Under the pieces are notes generated by a model. The model made no database searches and was not told where the DNA came from. It saw only the letters and a list, made by a program, of their open reading frames with translations. 64,000 nucleotides of DNA from Amycolatopsis rifamycinica (GTDB lineage: Bacteria; Actinomycetota; Actinomycetes; Mycobacteriales; Pseudonocardiaceae). The stretch lies in the NCBI RefSeq assembly GCF_000695625.1, contig NZ_JMQI01000068.1, positions 124,001-188,000 of the forward strand, given 5' to 3'. Shown in pieces: positions 8,442 to 17,600 of the stretch (its first letter is position 1; each line of letters opens with the position of its first letter). The position numbers were made by a program, and so were the translations under genes.

Positions 8442-9104
8442 CTAGCCGAAGAGCCCGCGCCGCGGGTGGCGGACGACCAGCGATCCGCCGTGGACGCGGC
8501 CGGTGAGCACGTACCGGGGGTTGCCCATCCGCCCGTTGCTGCGCGTCTTGTCCTCCATCGCGCCGAACTTGACGTCGCTGATCGCGTTGAGGTCCACCGA
8601 GGCGTGCTCCGGGATGATGATCTCGACCGAGCCCCACTTGGCGTCCAGCTCGATGTGCACCACCGGCGACTGCACCTGGGCCTCGGTGAAGTCCAGCTTC
8701 GTCGAGCCGTACTTGTTGCGCACCACCAGCTCGGACGGCACCACCCACGGCCCGCCGCGGACGAGCGACGAGTACTTCGCGTTCAGCTCGAACCGCTGCC
8801 CGGTCGAGTAGCCCGGGTAGCCCACCGGAGGCGCGTACGCCGGAGCGGCGGCCAGCGCCGCGGCCGGGTGGTACAGCCCGGCGAGGTCGGCCAGCACGGC
8901 GTTCAGCTCACCGCGCGTCCTCGACGCCAGCGCGCGGTCCGTGCGCTCGGTGAACTCGTCGAGGTCGATCATGCCGCGGCCGATCGCCTTCTGCAGCACG
9001 CCGACGACGTGCTCGCGCTCGTCGTCCGACACCCGGAGATCGCGCTCGCTCAACGGCTTGGTTTCGGTCACCGGTTCCGCCGCAACGGTCTCTTCCTCGC
9101 CCAT
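8442..9104 (-). CDS. DUF1707 / LiaF-C-like domain protein
   Basis: A 220-residue cytoplasmic protein. Residues about 20-75 are a DUF1707 (SHOCT-like) unit: LRVSDDEREHVVGVLQKAIG, then GMIDLDEFTERTDRALASRTRGEL. A short proline/alanine linker leads to a C-terminal beta-rich half (WGSVEIIIPEHASVDL and following) like the cell-wall-active-antibiotic response domain of LiaF-type proteins. Such proteins are common in actinobacteria and are thought to sense or modulate envelope stress, but no activity is established. ATG 9104 is chosen; GTG 9110 two codons upstream is an alternative. It is transcribed divergently from the lipoprotein gene with about 48 bp between starts. Confidence 0.8.
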   Translation of the reverse strand: MGEEETVAAEPVTETKPLSERDLRVSDDEREHVVGVLQKAIGRGMIDLDEFTERTDRALASRTRGELNAVLADLAGLYHPAAALAAAPAYAPPVGYPGYSTGQRFELNAKYSSLVRGGPWVVPSELVVRNKYGSTKLDFTEAQVQSPVVHIELDAKWGSVEIIIPEHASVDLNAISDVKFGAMEDKTRSNGRMGNPRYVLTGRVHGGSLVVRHPRRGLFG

Positions 9105-9152
9105 GCCCACGATGGTAGAACCGGATATCACCAGGGAGATCGGGGGAAAACC

Positions 9153-10190
9153 CTGAACGGACCCGTATTCCGCGTCGCCGCCGCGGTCGCGGCCGCCGTC
9201 GTGCTGGCCGGGTGCACCGCCGACCCGCCGCCGCCACCGCCCGCTCCGCTGGCGGAACTGTCCGGCATCCAGGCGACCGGCGGCATCGGCGTCACCGCGC
9301 TGCTGCCGACCGCCGGACCCACCCTGTTCGACGCCGACCGCGGCACCGCCGTCAGCCCGCCCGGCTACCCCGGCGGCGACGTCCGGCTGGACGCCGTCCG
9401 CGCCGGGACGCACGTCGTCCTGACGGCCCGCCCCCGCGACACCCGGAACCCCGAGCCCTTCGAGATCCTCGAGTACACCGGGCCATCGAGCCCGCCGCGA
9501 TCCTTCGGCCGCGCCTGGTCGGCGGCGCCGGACGCCGGCGGCGAAGGGCTGTGGCTGATCCGGCAGGACGCGCCGGACGACTGCCGTCTCCAGCACGTCT
9601 CGTTCGCCGCGGGCGAGCTCGGCCGCGGCCAGCCGGCCAGCTGCCGCACCCGGGTGCGGACCGAGACCGCGCACGGCCTGCTGATCACCATCAACGCCGA
9701 CGCCGCCGAGTCGACCGACGCCCTGATCGAGCCGGCGACCGGCCGCACGATCCGGCAGGCGCCGCGCATCCTCGGCGCGGCCGGTGACTGGATGCTGCTC
9801 GACGGCCTGACCGACCTCACCCTGGTCGACCTGCGGGACAACCGCAGCCAGAAGCTCAACCGGCCCTCGATCGGCGCGGCGCCCACCGTGGTGCCCTCGC
9901 GCGAAGGAGCCGTCTGGGCCGTCGACTTCGCGAACCCCGCCTACCGCGGCACCAACACGCAGACGAGGGACATCTGGCTGCTGCGCCCGTCCGGGCCGAC
10001 CTGGGACCACGCTCCCGGGATGCCGTTCGTCACCGAGCACCTCGACCGCGGCTTCGCCTGGTCGGCCGCCGGTGACCTGGTGCTCGCCGACCGCGTTCTC
10101 GCCGCCTGGCACCCCGGCGAACCGCAGTGGCGCCTGGGCCAGGCCGCGCTGCCGAAGAGCGACTGGTCCGGCCTCGCGATCATCCCCTGA
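9153..10190 (+). CDS. secreted lipoprotein of unknown function
   Basis: A 345-residue protein with an N-terminal hydrophobic segment and lipobox VVLAGC (Cys near residue 21), so it is expected to be lipid-anchored outside the membrane. A proline run (PPPPPPAP) follows. The body has repeated beta-rich stretches (LWLIRQD, WMLLDGLTDLTLVDLRDNRS, IWLLRPSG) that suggest a propeller-like fold, but I recognise no family. No ATG/GTG/TTG lies in frame just before the signal peptide; the best start is CTG 9153, with a G-rich site (CGGGGGAAAA) just upstream. A non-standard start is therefore inferred. It is convergent with the MacR-type regulator, with 3 bp between the two genes. Confidence 0.7.
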   Translation: MNGPVFRVAAAVAAAVVLAGCTADPPPPPPAPLAELSGIQATGGIGVTALLPTAGPTLFDADRGTAVSPPGYPGGDVRLDAVRAGTHVVLTARPRDTRNPEPFEILEYTGPSSPPRSFGRAWSAAPDAGGEGLWLIRQDAPDDCRLQHVSFAAGELGRGQPASCRTRVRTETAHGLLITINADAAESTDALIEPATGRTIRQAPRILGAAGDWMLLDGLTDLTLVDLRDNRSQKLNRPSIGAAPTVVPSREGAVWAVDFANPAYRGTNTQTRDIWLLRPSGPTWDHAPGMPFVTEHLDRGFAWSAAGDLVLADRVLAAWHPGEPQWRLGQAALPKSDWSGLAIIP

Positions 10191-10193
10191 GGG

Positions 10194-10853
10194 TCACTCC
10201 CCGTCGAGGCCGTGCTCGATCGCGTACCGGGCCAGCTCGACGCGGTTGTGCAGCTGCAGCTTCCGCAGCGTCGACTGCACGTGGTTCTCCACCGTGCGGT
10301 GCGACAGCACCAGCCGCTCGGCGATCTGCCGGGCGGTCAGCCCCTTCGCGACCAGGCGCAGGACGTCGGTTTCGCGCTCGGTCAGCCTCGGCGGCTCGGC
10401 CCCCTCGGCCGGCGCGTCGGCCATCCGCCGGTACTCGCCGAGCACCAGCCCGGCCAGGCCCGCGGTGAACACCGGGTCGCCCGCGGCCGTCCGGTGCACG
10501 GCGTCGACCAGCTCCACCGCGGACGCCGACTTGACCAGGTAGCCGGACGCGCCCGCCTTCACCGCCTCCAGGACGTCCTTGTGCTCGCCGCTCGCCGAAA
10601 GCACCAGCACCTTCGTCGACGGCAGCGCCGCGGTGATCTCGCGGGTGGCGTCCACGCCCGACGTGCTGCCGAGGTTGAGGTCCATCAGGACGACGTCCGG
10701 CTGCACGGTGCGGGCGATCCGCACCGCCGCGTCGGCGTCCGGCGCGGTCGCCCGCACGTCGAAGCCGTGTTCGGTGAGGTCGCGGGCCACCCCGTCGCGC
10801 CAGATCGGGTGGTCGTCGACCACCATCACGGAGATCTGCGGTTCGTCGCTCAT
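10194..10853 (-). CDS. macR: MacR-type NarL/FixJ response regulator
   Basis: A 219-residue transcription factor. The receiver domain has the acidic pair in VVDDHP and the phospho-acceptor Asp58 in VVLMDLNLG. A LuxR-type helix-turn-helix lies at the C-terminus (LTERETDVLRLVAKGLTARQIAERL, then SHRTVENHVQSTLRKL). Its ATG overlaps the stop of the histidine kinase gene (ATGA), so the two are translationally coupled. The MacR name rests on the MacS-type partner; in Streptomyces coelicolor MacRS controls aerial growth and genes for membrane and extracellular proteins. I did not find an obvious MacR inverted repeat by eye in the window. Confidence 0.8.
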   Translation of the reverse strand: MSDEPQISVMVVDDHPIWRDGVARDLTEHGFDVRATAPDADAAVRIARTVQPDVVLMDLNLGSTSGVDATREITAALPSTKVLVLSASGEHKDVLEAVKAGASGYLVKSASAVELVDAVHRTAAGDPVFTAGLAGLVLGEYRRMADAPAEGAEPPRLTERETDVLRLVAKGLTARQIAERLVLSHRTVENHVQSTLRKLQLHNRVELARYAIEHGLDGE

Positions 10854-11986
10854 CTCGCACCCCTCGTACTCGGCACCCTGACCTCCCACTCCGTGCCCCG
10901 GCCGGGCCCGGTGTCGAGGGTCGCGCTTCCCCCGAGGTCGCGGACCCGCCCCCGGATGGATTCCACCACGCCGAGGTGCCCGTCCGCGGCGGCTTGCTCG
11001 AGAACGCCGTCCGGTATGCCCGGTCCGTCGTCGCGGATGCTCACCACGACCTCGTCGCCGAGGTCCTCCAGCAGCACCCACGCGTGCGCATCCGGGCCTG
11101 CGTGCTTCTCGACGTTCGACAGCGCTTCGCGGGTGACGGCGACGAGCTCGCCTGTGACGTGCGCCGGCAGCTCGACGTCGTCCGCGGGGGCCGAAACCTG
11201 CACCGACGACGTCGCGAGCAGCTGCAACGCGGCCCGCAGGCTCGTCCGGCCGCTTTCGTTCGGCTTCACCGGCTCGGTCGTGACCAGCGACCGCAGCGCG
11301 ATCTCCTGCTCGCCGGCCAGCCGGGCCAGCTCCGCCGCTTCGCCGCCGACCTCGTTGCCGCGCTTGCGGACGCGGGCGAGCACCTGCAGCACGCTGTCGT
11401 GGATCGACCGGGCCAGCCGCTCGCGCTCGGCCGTCGCCGCTTCCTTCCGCAGCGCCTGCTCCAGCCGCGCCGCCGACCGCCGGGCCATCGTCGAAGCCAT
11501 GCCGACGAGCAGCCCGGCGGCGGCGAGCAGGACGCCGTCACGAGCGACGTCGATGTCGAACTTCTCCCGCGCCAGCGCGGTCGCCACGCCGACGACCAGG
11601 CCGGCGAGCACCCCGCCGACCGCGCCGAACCGCGCGCCCGCGGCCACCGGCGGCACGGCCGCCCACACCGTGGTGATGAGCGGGACGTTCTGTGCGAACT
11701 GCGTGTCGCTGAGCACCCACGGCGACGTCAGCAGCAGCCCGGTGGTGAGCACCAGGTCGAAGACGACCAGCGCGGGCGGCCGCGTCCGCTCGCGCAGGTA
11801 GAGGAAGCCGCTCACGGCCGACCAGACGGCCATCACGCCGACGATCGTCCACGCCAGCCACTCGCGCCGGTACTCGCCGCTCTGGACGATCACCGTGCCG
11901 CAGGCGAACGCCCAGGTCAGGAAGCGGAAGGCGGTCACGCCCCGCCACATGGGCGTGACCGGGTCGGGCGTCCTGCGGACGGTCAC
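10850..11986 (-). CDS. macS: MacS-family sensor histidine kinase
   Basis: A 378-residue membrane kinase. An N-terminal region of about 165 residues with five or six hydrophobic helices begins MWRGVTAFRFLTWAF, typical of the DUF5931 sensor region of MacS proteins. A HisKA_3 box with phospho-accepting His196 (RLARSIHDSVLQ) follows, then a HATPase domain with an N-box (REALSNVEKHA) and a G-box (IRDDGPGIPDG). It starts at GTG 11986, overlapping the stop of the upstream transporter (GTGA), and runs into the response regulator with an ATGA overlap. All three are therefore one operon. The signal sensed is unknown; the short extracytoplasmic loops suggest an intramembrane cue. Confidence 0.85.
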   Translation of the reverse strand: MTVRRTPDPVTPMWRGVTAFRFLTWAFACGTVIVQSGEYRREWLAWTIVGVMAVWSAVSGFLYLRERTRPPALVVFDLVLTTGLLLTSPWVLSDTQFAQNVPLITTVWAAVPPVAAGARFGAVGGVLAGLVVGVATALAREKFDIDVARDGVLLAAAGLLVGMASTMARRSAARLEQALRKEAATAERERLARSIHDSVLQVLARVRKRGNEVGGEAAELARLAGEQEIALRSLVTTEPVKPNESGRTSLRAALQLLATSSVQVSAPADDVELPAHVTGELVAVTREALSNVEKHAGPDAHAWVLLEDLGDEVVVSIRDDGPGIPDGVLEQAAADGHLGVVESIRGRVRDLGGSATLDTGPGRGTEWEVRVPSTRGAR

Positions 11987-13188
11987 TTCTCTTCGTCGTC
12001 CTCGCCGCGGGTGGGCACCGTGGCGCCCGGGGACCCGGGCTCGGCGTCGTTCGGCTGCGCGGCTTGGTCGGCGAGGACGTTCACCTCGGCCGGGTCCGGG
12101 TTCTCCTCGTGCAGCAGGGACCGGACGCCCGCGTTGAGCACGGCCAGGATCGGCACCGCCATCAGGGCGCCGGCGATCCCGCCCACGACGAGGCCGACGG
12201 TGATGGCGAGGACGACGGAGAGGGGGTGCAGCTTCACCGCGCGCCCGAGCAGCAGCGGCTGCAGCACGTGGCTTTCCAGCTGCATCACGCCGATCACGAT
12301 GGCCAGCACGATCACCGCGCCGATGAAGCCGTTCGTGACCAGGGCGATCAGCACGGCGACGCCGCCGGTGATGACCGCGCCGATGATCGGGATGAACGCG
12401 CCGAGGAACACCAGCGTGGCCAGCGGGATCACCAGCGGCACGCCCACGATCCACAGCCCGACGCCGATGCCGACGGCGTCGACGACCGCCACGGCCGCCG
12501 TCGCCCGCACGTAGCTGACCAGCGACGCGAACCCGCGGCGCCCGGCGACGTCCACGCGGTTGCGGACCCGGCCGGGCGCGACCCGCACCAGGAACGTCCA
12601 GATGCCCTCGCCGCCGCTGAGGAAGAAGATGGTGATGAACAGCGTGAGCAGGAAGCCGGTGACGATCTCGCCGACCGTGCCCGCCGTGGTCAGCGCCGTG
12701 TCGGTGAGCCAGCTCTGGTTGTTCTGCAGGAACCCGAAGACCTGGTTGATGAACTCCTGGATCTGCTCCTGGCGCAGGTGCACCGGGCCGTTGATCAGCC
12801 AGTCCTTGATCTGGTTGAGGCTGTCGTTGAGCTGCTTCTGCAGCTGGGGCAGCCCGCTCGAGAACTGCGTGACGACGAACGTCAGCAGGCCGCCCAGCAC
12901 GGCGAGCCCCGCGATCAGCACGATCGCCGTCGCGAGTCCCCGCGGGAACCGGACGGCCACGAGCTTCTGCACGGCCGGCGCGAGCAGCGCCGAGAGCAGC
13001 AGGGCGATGCCCAGCGGGATCACGACGACGGACAGGCGGCCGACCACCCACCCCACGGCGTACAACGCCGCGGCCACCACGATCAGCCGCCACGCCAGGG
13101 CCGCGCTGATGCGCAGGCCCCGGGGGATCAGCCCGGTGACGTCCTCGTGCTCCGGCAGGAACGGGTCTTCGCGTCGCGCGTGGGTCAC
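11983..13188 (-). CDS. AI-2E family membrane transporter-like protein
   Basis: A 401-residue polytopic protein with the eight-helix pattern of the AI-2E/YdgG/PerM family (SVVVIPLGIALLLSALLAP near the N-terminus; IPIIGAVITGGVAVLIALV in the C-terminal half). Members include the TqsA autoinducer exporter and Na+/H+ antiporters, and specificity cannot be inferred. GTG 13188 is chosen as start because upstream codons lack a ribosome site; it gives a hydrophilic N-terminus before helix 1. The C-terminal tail is acidic (RGEDDEEK). It is translationally coupled to the MacS-type kinase, which may mean that the kinase monitors its activity. Confidence 0.8.
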   Translation of the reverse strand: MTHARREDPFLPEHEDVTGLIPRGLRISAALAWRLIVVAAALYAVGWVVGRLSVVVIPLGIALLLSALLAPAVQKLVAVRFPRGLATAIVLIAGLAVLGGLLTFVVTQFSSGLPQLQKQLNDSLNQIKDWLINGPVHLRQEQIQEFINQVFGFLQNNQSWLTDTALTTAGTVGEIVTGFLLTLFITIFFLSGGEGIWTFLVRVAPGRVRNRVDVAGRRGFASLVSYVRATAAVAVVDAVGIGVGLWIVGVPLVIPLATLVFLGAFIPIIGAVITGGVAVLIALVTNGFIGAVIVLAIVIGVMQLESHVLQPLLLGRAVKLHPLSVVLAITVGLVVGGIAGALMAVPILAVLNAGVRSLLHEENPDPAEVNVLADQAAQPNDAEPGSPGATVPTRGEDDEEK

Positions 13189-13413
13189 CGGATCACCGTA
13201 GCGGCTGGACCGCCCGATCCGGCCGCTTTCCCGCCGCCGCGTCCGGCACACGGGCCGGCCAGGCGTGATCACCGACCGTCAGACCGGGCTACACGATGTG
13301 TCTTTCACACGATGGGGGCATCAAGTCGTGTCGAGGATGCGCGGCGGCGCGCCGGTTTGATTAGGTCGCTTTCGCAACGGCCGGATCACGAACCCAGCAC
13401 GAGGAGACGACGA
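13189..13413. other. divergent promoter region
   Basis: A 225-bp gap between the start of the AI-2E/macS/macR operon (minus) and a secreted-protein gene (plus). Both promoters must lie here. A relatively AT-rich patch (TTTGATTAGGTCGCTTTCGC, 13356-13375) is the likely core of the plus-strand promoter. No strong hairpin or classical operator is seen. Confidence 0.35.
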
Positions 13414-14421
13414 GTGGCGATCACCGCGAACGAGGGGCAGGGCGCCAAGCGCGTCGGCCGTCTCGTGTCGCGTGCGCTGCTCGTGGTCGGTGGCGCGGTG
13501 GCGGGCACCGCCGCCGCGTGGTTGGTCTCCGGCGCCGCCGCTTCCGCCGACACTGCTTCCGCGGACACCACTTCCGGCGGCACCGTCCAGGTGGGCACCG
13601 CCTCGGTCACCCCGGTCACCGACGCCACCGTGGCCGGGATCGGCGACGCGAACCGCGGTGCCGGGCACTTCTCCGGCGAGGTCGCCGGCGGGGTCGCCGA
13701 GGTGGCCTGCCACCAGGAAGCGACGACGTGGAGCGAGCCGCAGGCCCCGCGCCCGTGCGGCCCCACCGACGCCGCCACGGTCGGGCACGAGGTGTCCGAG
13801 CACGTCGACGCCTCGGTGACGGACCTCGTCGACGACGCGGTGCTGAGCCCGGCCCAGCGCACCCTCGGCGCGTTCGAGCACATCGCGCGCAAGCCCGAGG
13901 ACACCCGCCAGGTCATCGAGGAGACCATCGCCCCCGCGCCGGCCAAGAACTTCGGCCGCCAGGTGTGGCAGCTGCTCGACCCGGCCGGGCACGGCGACCT
14001 GGTCCCGTTCCCCGGCCTCCCGGGTCTCGCCCCGGCCGGGGCGGAGCCGGTGACCACCACCGGTGAGGGGGCGGGCACGCCCGCCGTCTCGACCGTCGAA
14101 CTCCCCGCCGCACTGCGAGCCGCGCTCGCGATGCCGGCGGGCTGGCAGCCCGACGACGTCACCGGGGCCGCGGGGCATTCCCGCCACGGCCGCGGTGACC
14201 TGCCGTCGCCGCTGAACCCGGCGCAGCTTCCGGTCGCGCCGGCCGTCCCCACCGCCCCGGGTGGCACCACGGCCCCCGGTGGACACCTCGACGGCTTCAA
14301 CTTCGGCGTCCCCTTCTGGACGACCGAAGCCGTCGACACCGCCGTCGCGGCGATGAGCCGCGCCGGCCTGCGCCACTCGCTGCGCACCCCGGGCGAACAG
14401 CCCGGCGTCACTCCTGACTGA
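13414..14421 (+). CDS. secreted or cell-surface protein of unknown function
   Basis: A 335-residue protein that starts at GTG with GAGGAG 7 bases upstream. A typical signal peptide (basic KRVGRLVSR, hydrophobic ALLVVGGAVAGTAAAWLVSG, then ASADT) is followed by a low-complexity Thr/Ser/Gly-rich segment and a proline-rich C-terminal half with no transmembrane anchor. Two cysteines (VACHQEA and RPCGPTD) could form a disulfide. I recognise no family. It lies 207 bp before the chaplin-like repeat gene on the same strand and shares its Ser-Ala-Asp signal-peptide end, so the two may act together at the cell surface. Confidence 0.65.
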   Translation: MAITANEGQGAKRVGRLVSRALLVVGGAVAGTAAAWLVSGAAASADTASADTTSGGTVQVGTASVTPVTDATVAGIGDANRGAGHFSGEVAGGVAEVACHQEATTWSEPQAPRPCGPTDAATVGHEVSEHVDASVTDLVDDAVLSPAQRTLGAFEHIARKPEDTRQVIEETIAPAPAKNFGRQVWQLLDPAGHGDLVPFPGLPGLAPAGAEPVTTTGEGAGTPAVSTVELPAALRAALAMPAGWQPDDVTGAAGHSRHGRGDLPSPLNPAQLPVAPAVPTAPGGTTAPGGHLDGFNFGVPFWTTEAVDTAVAAMSRAGLRHSLRTPGEQPGVTPD

Positions 14422-14628
14422 ACACCTCCCTCCACGGGTCGCTGACGCGTCCACCTCCGTCGTTCCCTGACGGCTTCGCGTCCGCTCCACACCCGTGACA
14501 CGGCGGTGCGCTTTCTCGCGCCCGCAAGAAGTTCCACCCCCCCCTCGGTGCGCTCGGACGCCTTCCTCTTTCGACGGGCGCACCCTCATGAACCCGCAAG
14601 GGAACCCGAAATAAAGGAGAAAAACCCC

Positions 14629-17600
14629 ATGCAGACGTGGGCAAAGCGCGGACTCCAGACCGCATTTGTCACGGGTGGGTTGCTGATGCTGGGCACCGGC
14701 ATCGCCTCGGCTGACGAGAACGTCAACCCTGACACCCCTGCCTCGCCGCTCGACCTGAACGTGACGGCTCCGATCCAGGAAGCCAACAACGCGGTCGGCA
14801 CCCCCTTCGGCCAGCTGGACCTGCCCGCCGGGCAGACGGAGCTGAGCACCAAGCCGGTCAGCAAGGCCGTCAACGAGGGCTCCAAGCACCTCGACTACTC
14901 GAGCCCCGTCAACGACACCACCCTGGGCGGCTCGTCCCAGGCCGACGGTGCGGGTGGCTTCACCCCGGGCCACAACAACCTCAAGGGCAACAAGATCAGT
15001 GGCGACGTCGTCGTCCCGATCCAGATCGTGGACAACGCGGTCGGCGTGGTCGGTGACGCGCACGTCAACGGCACCCAGCACCAGCAGACCTGGGGCCACG
15101 ACCAGGACGTCAAGACGACCGGCGAAAACTCGAGCATCGCGGGCAACGCCGTCGTCCTCGACTGGGCGCTCCCCGTCCAGATCGCCGGCAACGGCGCCGG
15201 TGCCGCCGGCGGCACCGGCCGCGTGACCGGGGGTTCGGCCAGCCAGAGCACGACCGAGACCGGCGACGTCGACACCAACGGCGACGGCTCGGCCCTCTCG
15301 GGCAACGTGGTGGCGGGGCAGTTCGCCACCCCGGTGCAGGTGACCGGCAACGCCGCTTCGTACCTGCTCGGCAACGGGCAGAGCCACGGCTACCAGGCCG
15401 ACACCGTCGCGGCGTCCGGCGGCTCGCTGCTGAGCTCCGGTGACAACGCCTCGGACTCGGGCAACGTGGTCGGTGCGCCGATCGCCCTGCCGGCCAAGTT
15501 CAACTGCAACGCCGGTGCGGTGTGGGGCTCGCTGGCGAACGCCGCCGGCTGCGTCACCTCCGCGGACGCGTTCGCCGGGGCCACCCGCAAGGGCAGCCTG
15601 GGCATCCCGACCTACCTCGAGACCAGCGGCGACGACTCGTTCCTGTCCGGCAACGCCGGGGCGGCCTCGCTCTCCCCGATCGCGAACGTCGCGGGTGTCG
15701 CGGGCTCGTGGATCGGCAACGCCTCCTCCGGCCTCCCGTGCGTCGGCAGCTCCTCCAGCACTGTCGACTCGGGTGGCTTCGTCAAGACGACCGGCGACGA
15801 CTCGAGCGGGTCGGGCAACGTCCTGAACCCGTCGCTCGCGCTGCCGGTCGAGGCCTTCGGCATCGGTGGCACCTACATCGGCCAGGCGACCTCCGCGCAC
15901 GACAACACGACCGACGCCAACGCCGGCAACGGCAGCTACACCAAGGGCAACCGCGCCGTCCTCGGCGGCAACATCGTCAACACGCAGGCCGCGGGCGCGC
16001 CCGAGGTCTTCGGCGTCGGCGGCAGCCACATCGGCAACGCGACCGGCACGGCGACCGAAGACAAGACGGTCACCGCCGGGGCGTACGACGGCACGCAGGG
16101 CAACGACTCGGCCGGCTCGGGCAACCTCGTCCAGGTCCCGGTCGGCCTGCCCGCCGAGGTCTTCGGCATCGGCGGCTCGTTCATCGGCCAGGGCTCCGGC
16201 GCGGCCGACGAAACCAAGGTCGTCTCCGGCGGCGGCGGTGGCAGCACCGTGGACGACGGCGGCTTCCTGAGCTCGAACCTGGGCACCGTCCCGCTCTCGA
16301 CCCCGGTGCAGGCGGCCAACATCGGTGGCGCTCTCCTCGGCCAGGGCCACGGCAAGGGCTCGACCGACACGACGTCCAACGCGGGCGGCGACGTCAAGGC
16401 CCACGGCCCGGCGGGTTCCGCCGCGGGCAACATCGTCGAGGCCCCGGTCGCGCTGCCCGTGCAGGCGATGGGCGTCGGTGGCGCGGTCGGTGGCATCGGC
16501 ACCGGTAAGAACGACAACATCACCGACGTGACGGCGGGCGGCGACGCCGTGACCGACGGCCGCGACGGTGCGCTGACCGGCAACATCGTGAAGGCCCCGG
16601 TCGCGGGCGCCGGCTCGGTCTTCGGCGACGGGATCGCCGGGGCCGCGCTGGGCACCGGCGAGGGCACCAACGACGTCGACTCCGAGGCGGGCGGCGACGC
16701 CACCACCAGTGGCGACCGCGGCAGCGTGGCCGGCAACATCGTCGGCGCGGACCCGCTGGCGGTGGCGCAGGTCTTCGGTGACGCCCCCGGCGTCGTGGGT
16801 GTCGCCAGGGGCGCCGGCATCAACATGACCGAGGTCGACAACGCGGGCGACGACACCACCTCCGGTGTCGAAGGCGCGCTCTCCGGCAACATCCTCGACC
16901 TGCCGCTGACCGCGATCGCGCAGATGTTCGGCGACTCGGCGGCCGTGGGCGGCGTGGCGCACGCTCTCGGCGGCAACACGCTGGCCACGGAGAACGGCGG
17001 CAAGTCCGTCACCGCGGGCGACCACTCCAGCGTGTCGGGCAACAACCTGTACGGCGCGTTCGCCGCTCCCGTGCAGATCTTCGGGGTGCCGTTCGAACTG
17101 CTCGGGGTCGCCACGGCGCAAGCGGCGAACCTGACGCGCGTCGACGAGGACGAGGACACCCTCTTCCCGGCCGAGGGCGCGGAGCTGGCGGCCGGCGAAC
17201 TGCCGTCGCTGGCGGCGGTCCGCAGCGGCCTGCCGGCCAAGGGACTGCCTTCGCTGGGCGGTCTGCTCGGCGGCCTGCCGATCACCGGTGAGCTGCCGTC
17301 GCTGAACGGGCTGACCGGCAAGCTGCCGATCGGCGGGCTGTCCACCCAGGGCCTGCCCTCCGTGTCCGGGCTCGCCAGCAACCTGCCGACCGCCGGACTG
17401 CCGGTCCGCAAGCTGCCCTCCGCGACCGGCCTGGCCCCGAAGCTGCCGGACGCCGAGGTGTCCGCCGACGGCCTCCCCTCGGTGCCCACGACGATTCCGG
17501 TCGGCCTCGAGCGCGCTGACGTCCCGTCGGCCGCCACCCCGCTCGCCGGGCTGACGAAGTCGGCGCAGCTGCCGGCCGTCGGCGGCCTCACCGGCACGCC

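Noticed and set aside
10194..13413. MacR-box search around the macRS genes
   Set aside because: Only half sites such as GTACTC were seen; no convincing inverted repeat, so no operator is annotated.
14980..17060. Regular spacing suggesting a CRISPR or other array
   Set aside because: The spacing comes from protein repeats in one open frame; DNA units are diverged and of unequal length.
13321..17121. A 1266-codon open frame on the minus strand
   Set aside because: It lies opposite the chaplin-like and secreted-protein genes, has Arg/Ala/Gly-biased shadow composition and no domain; the plus-strand genes have signal peptides and ribosome sites.
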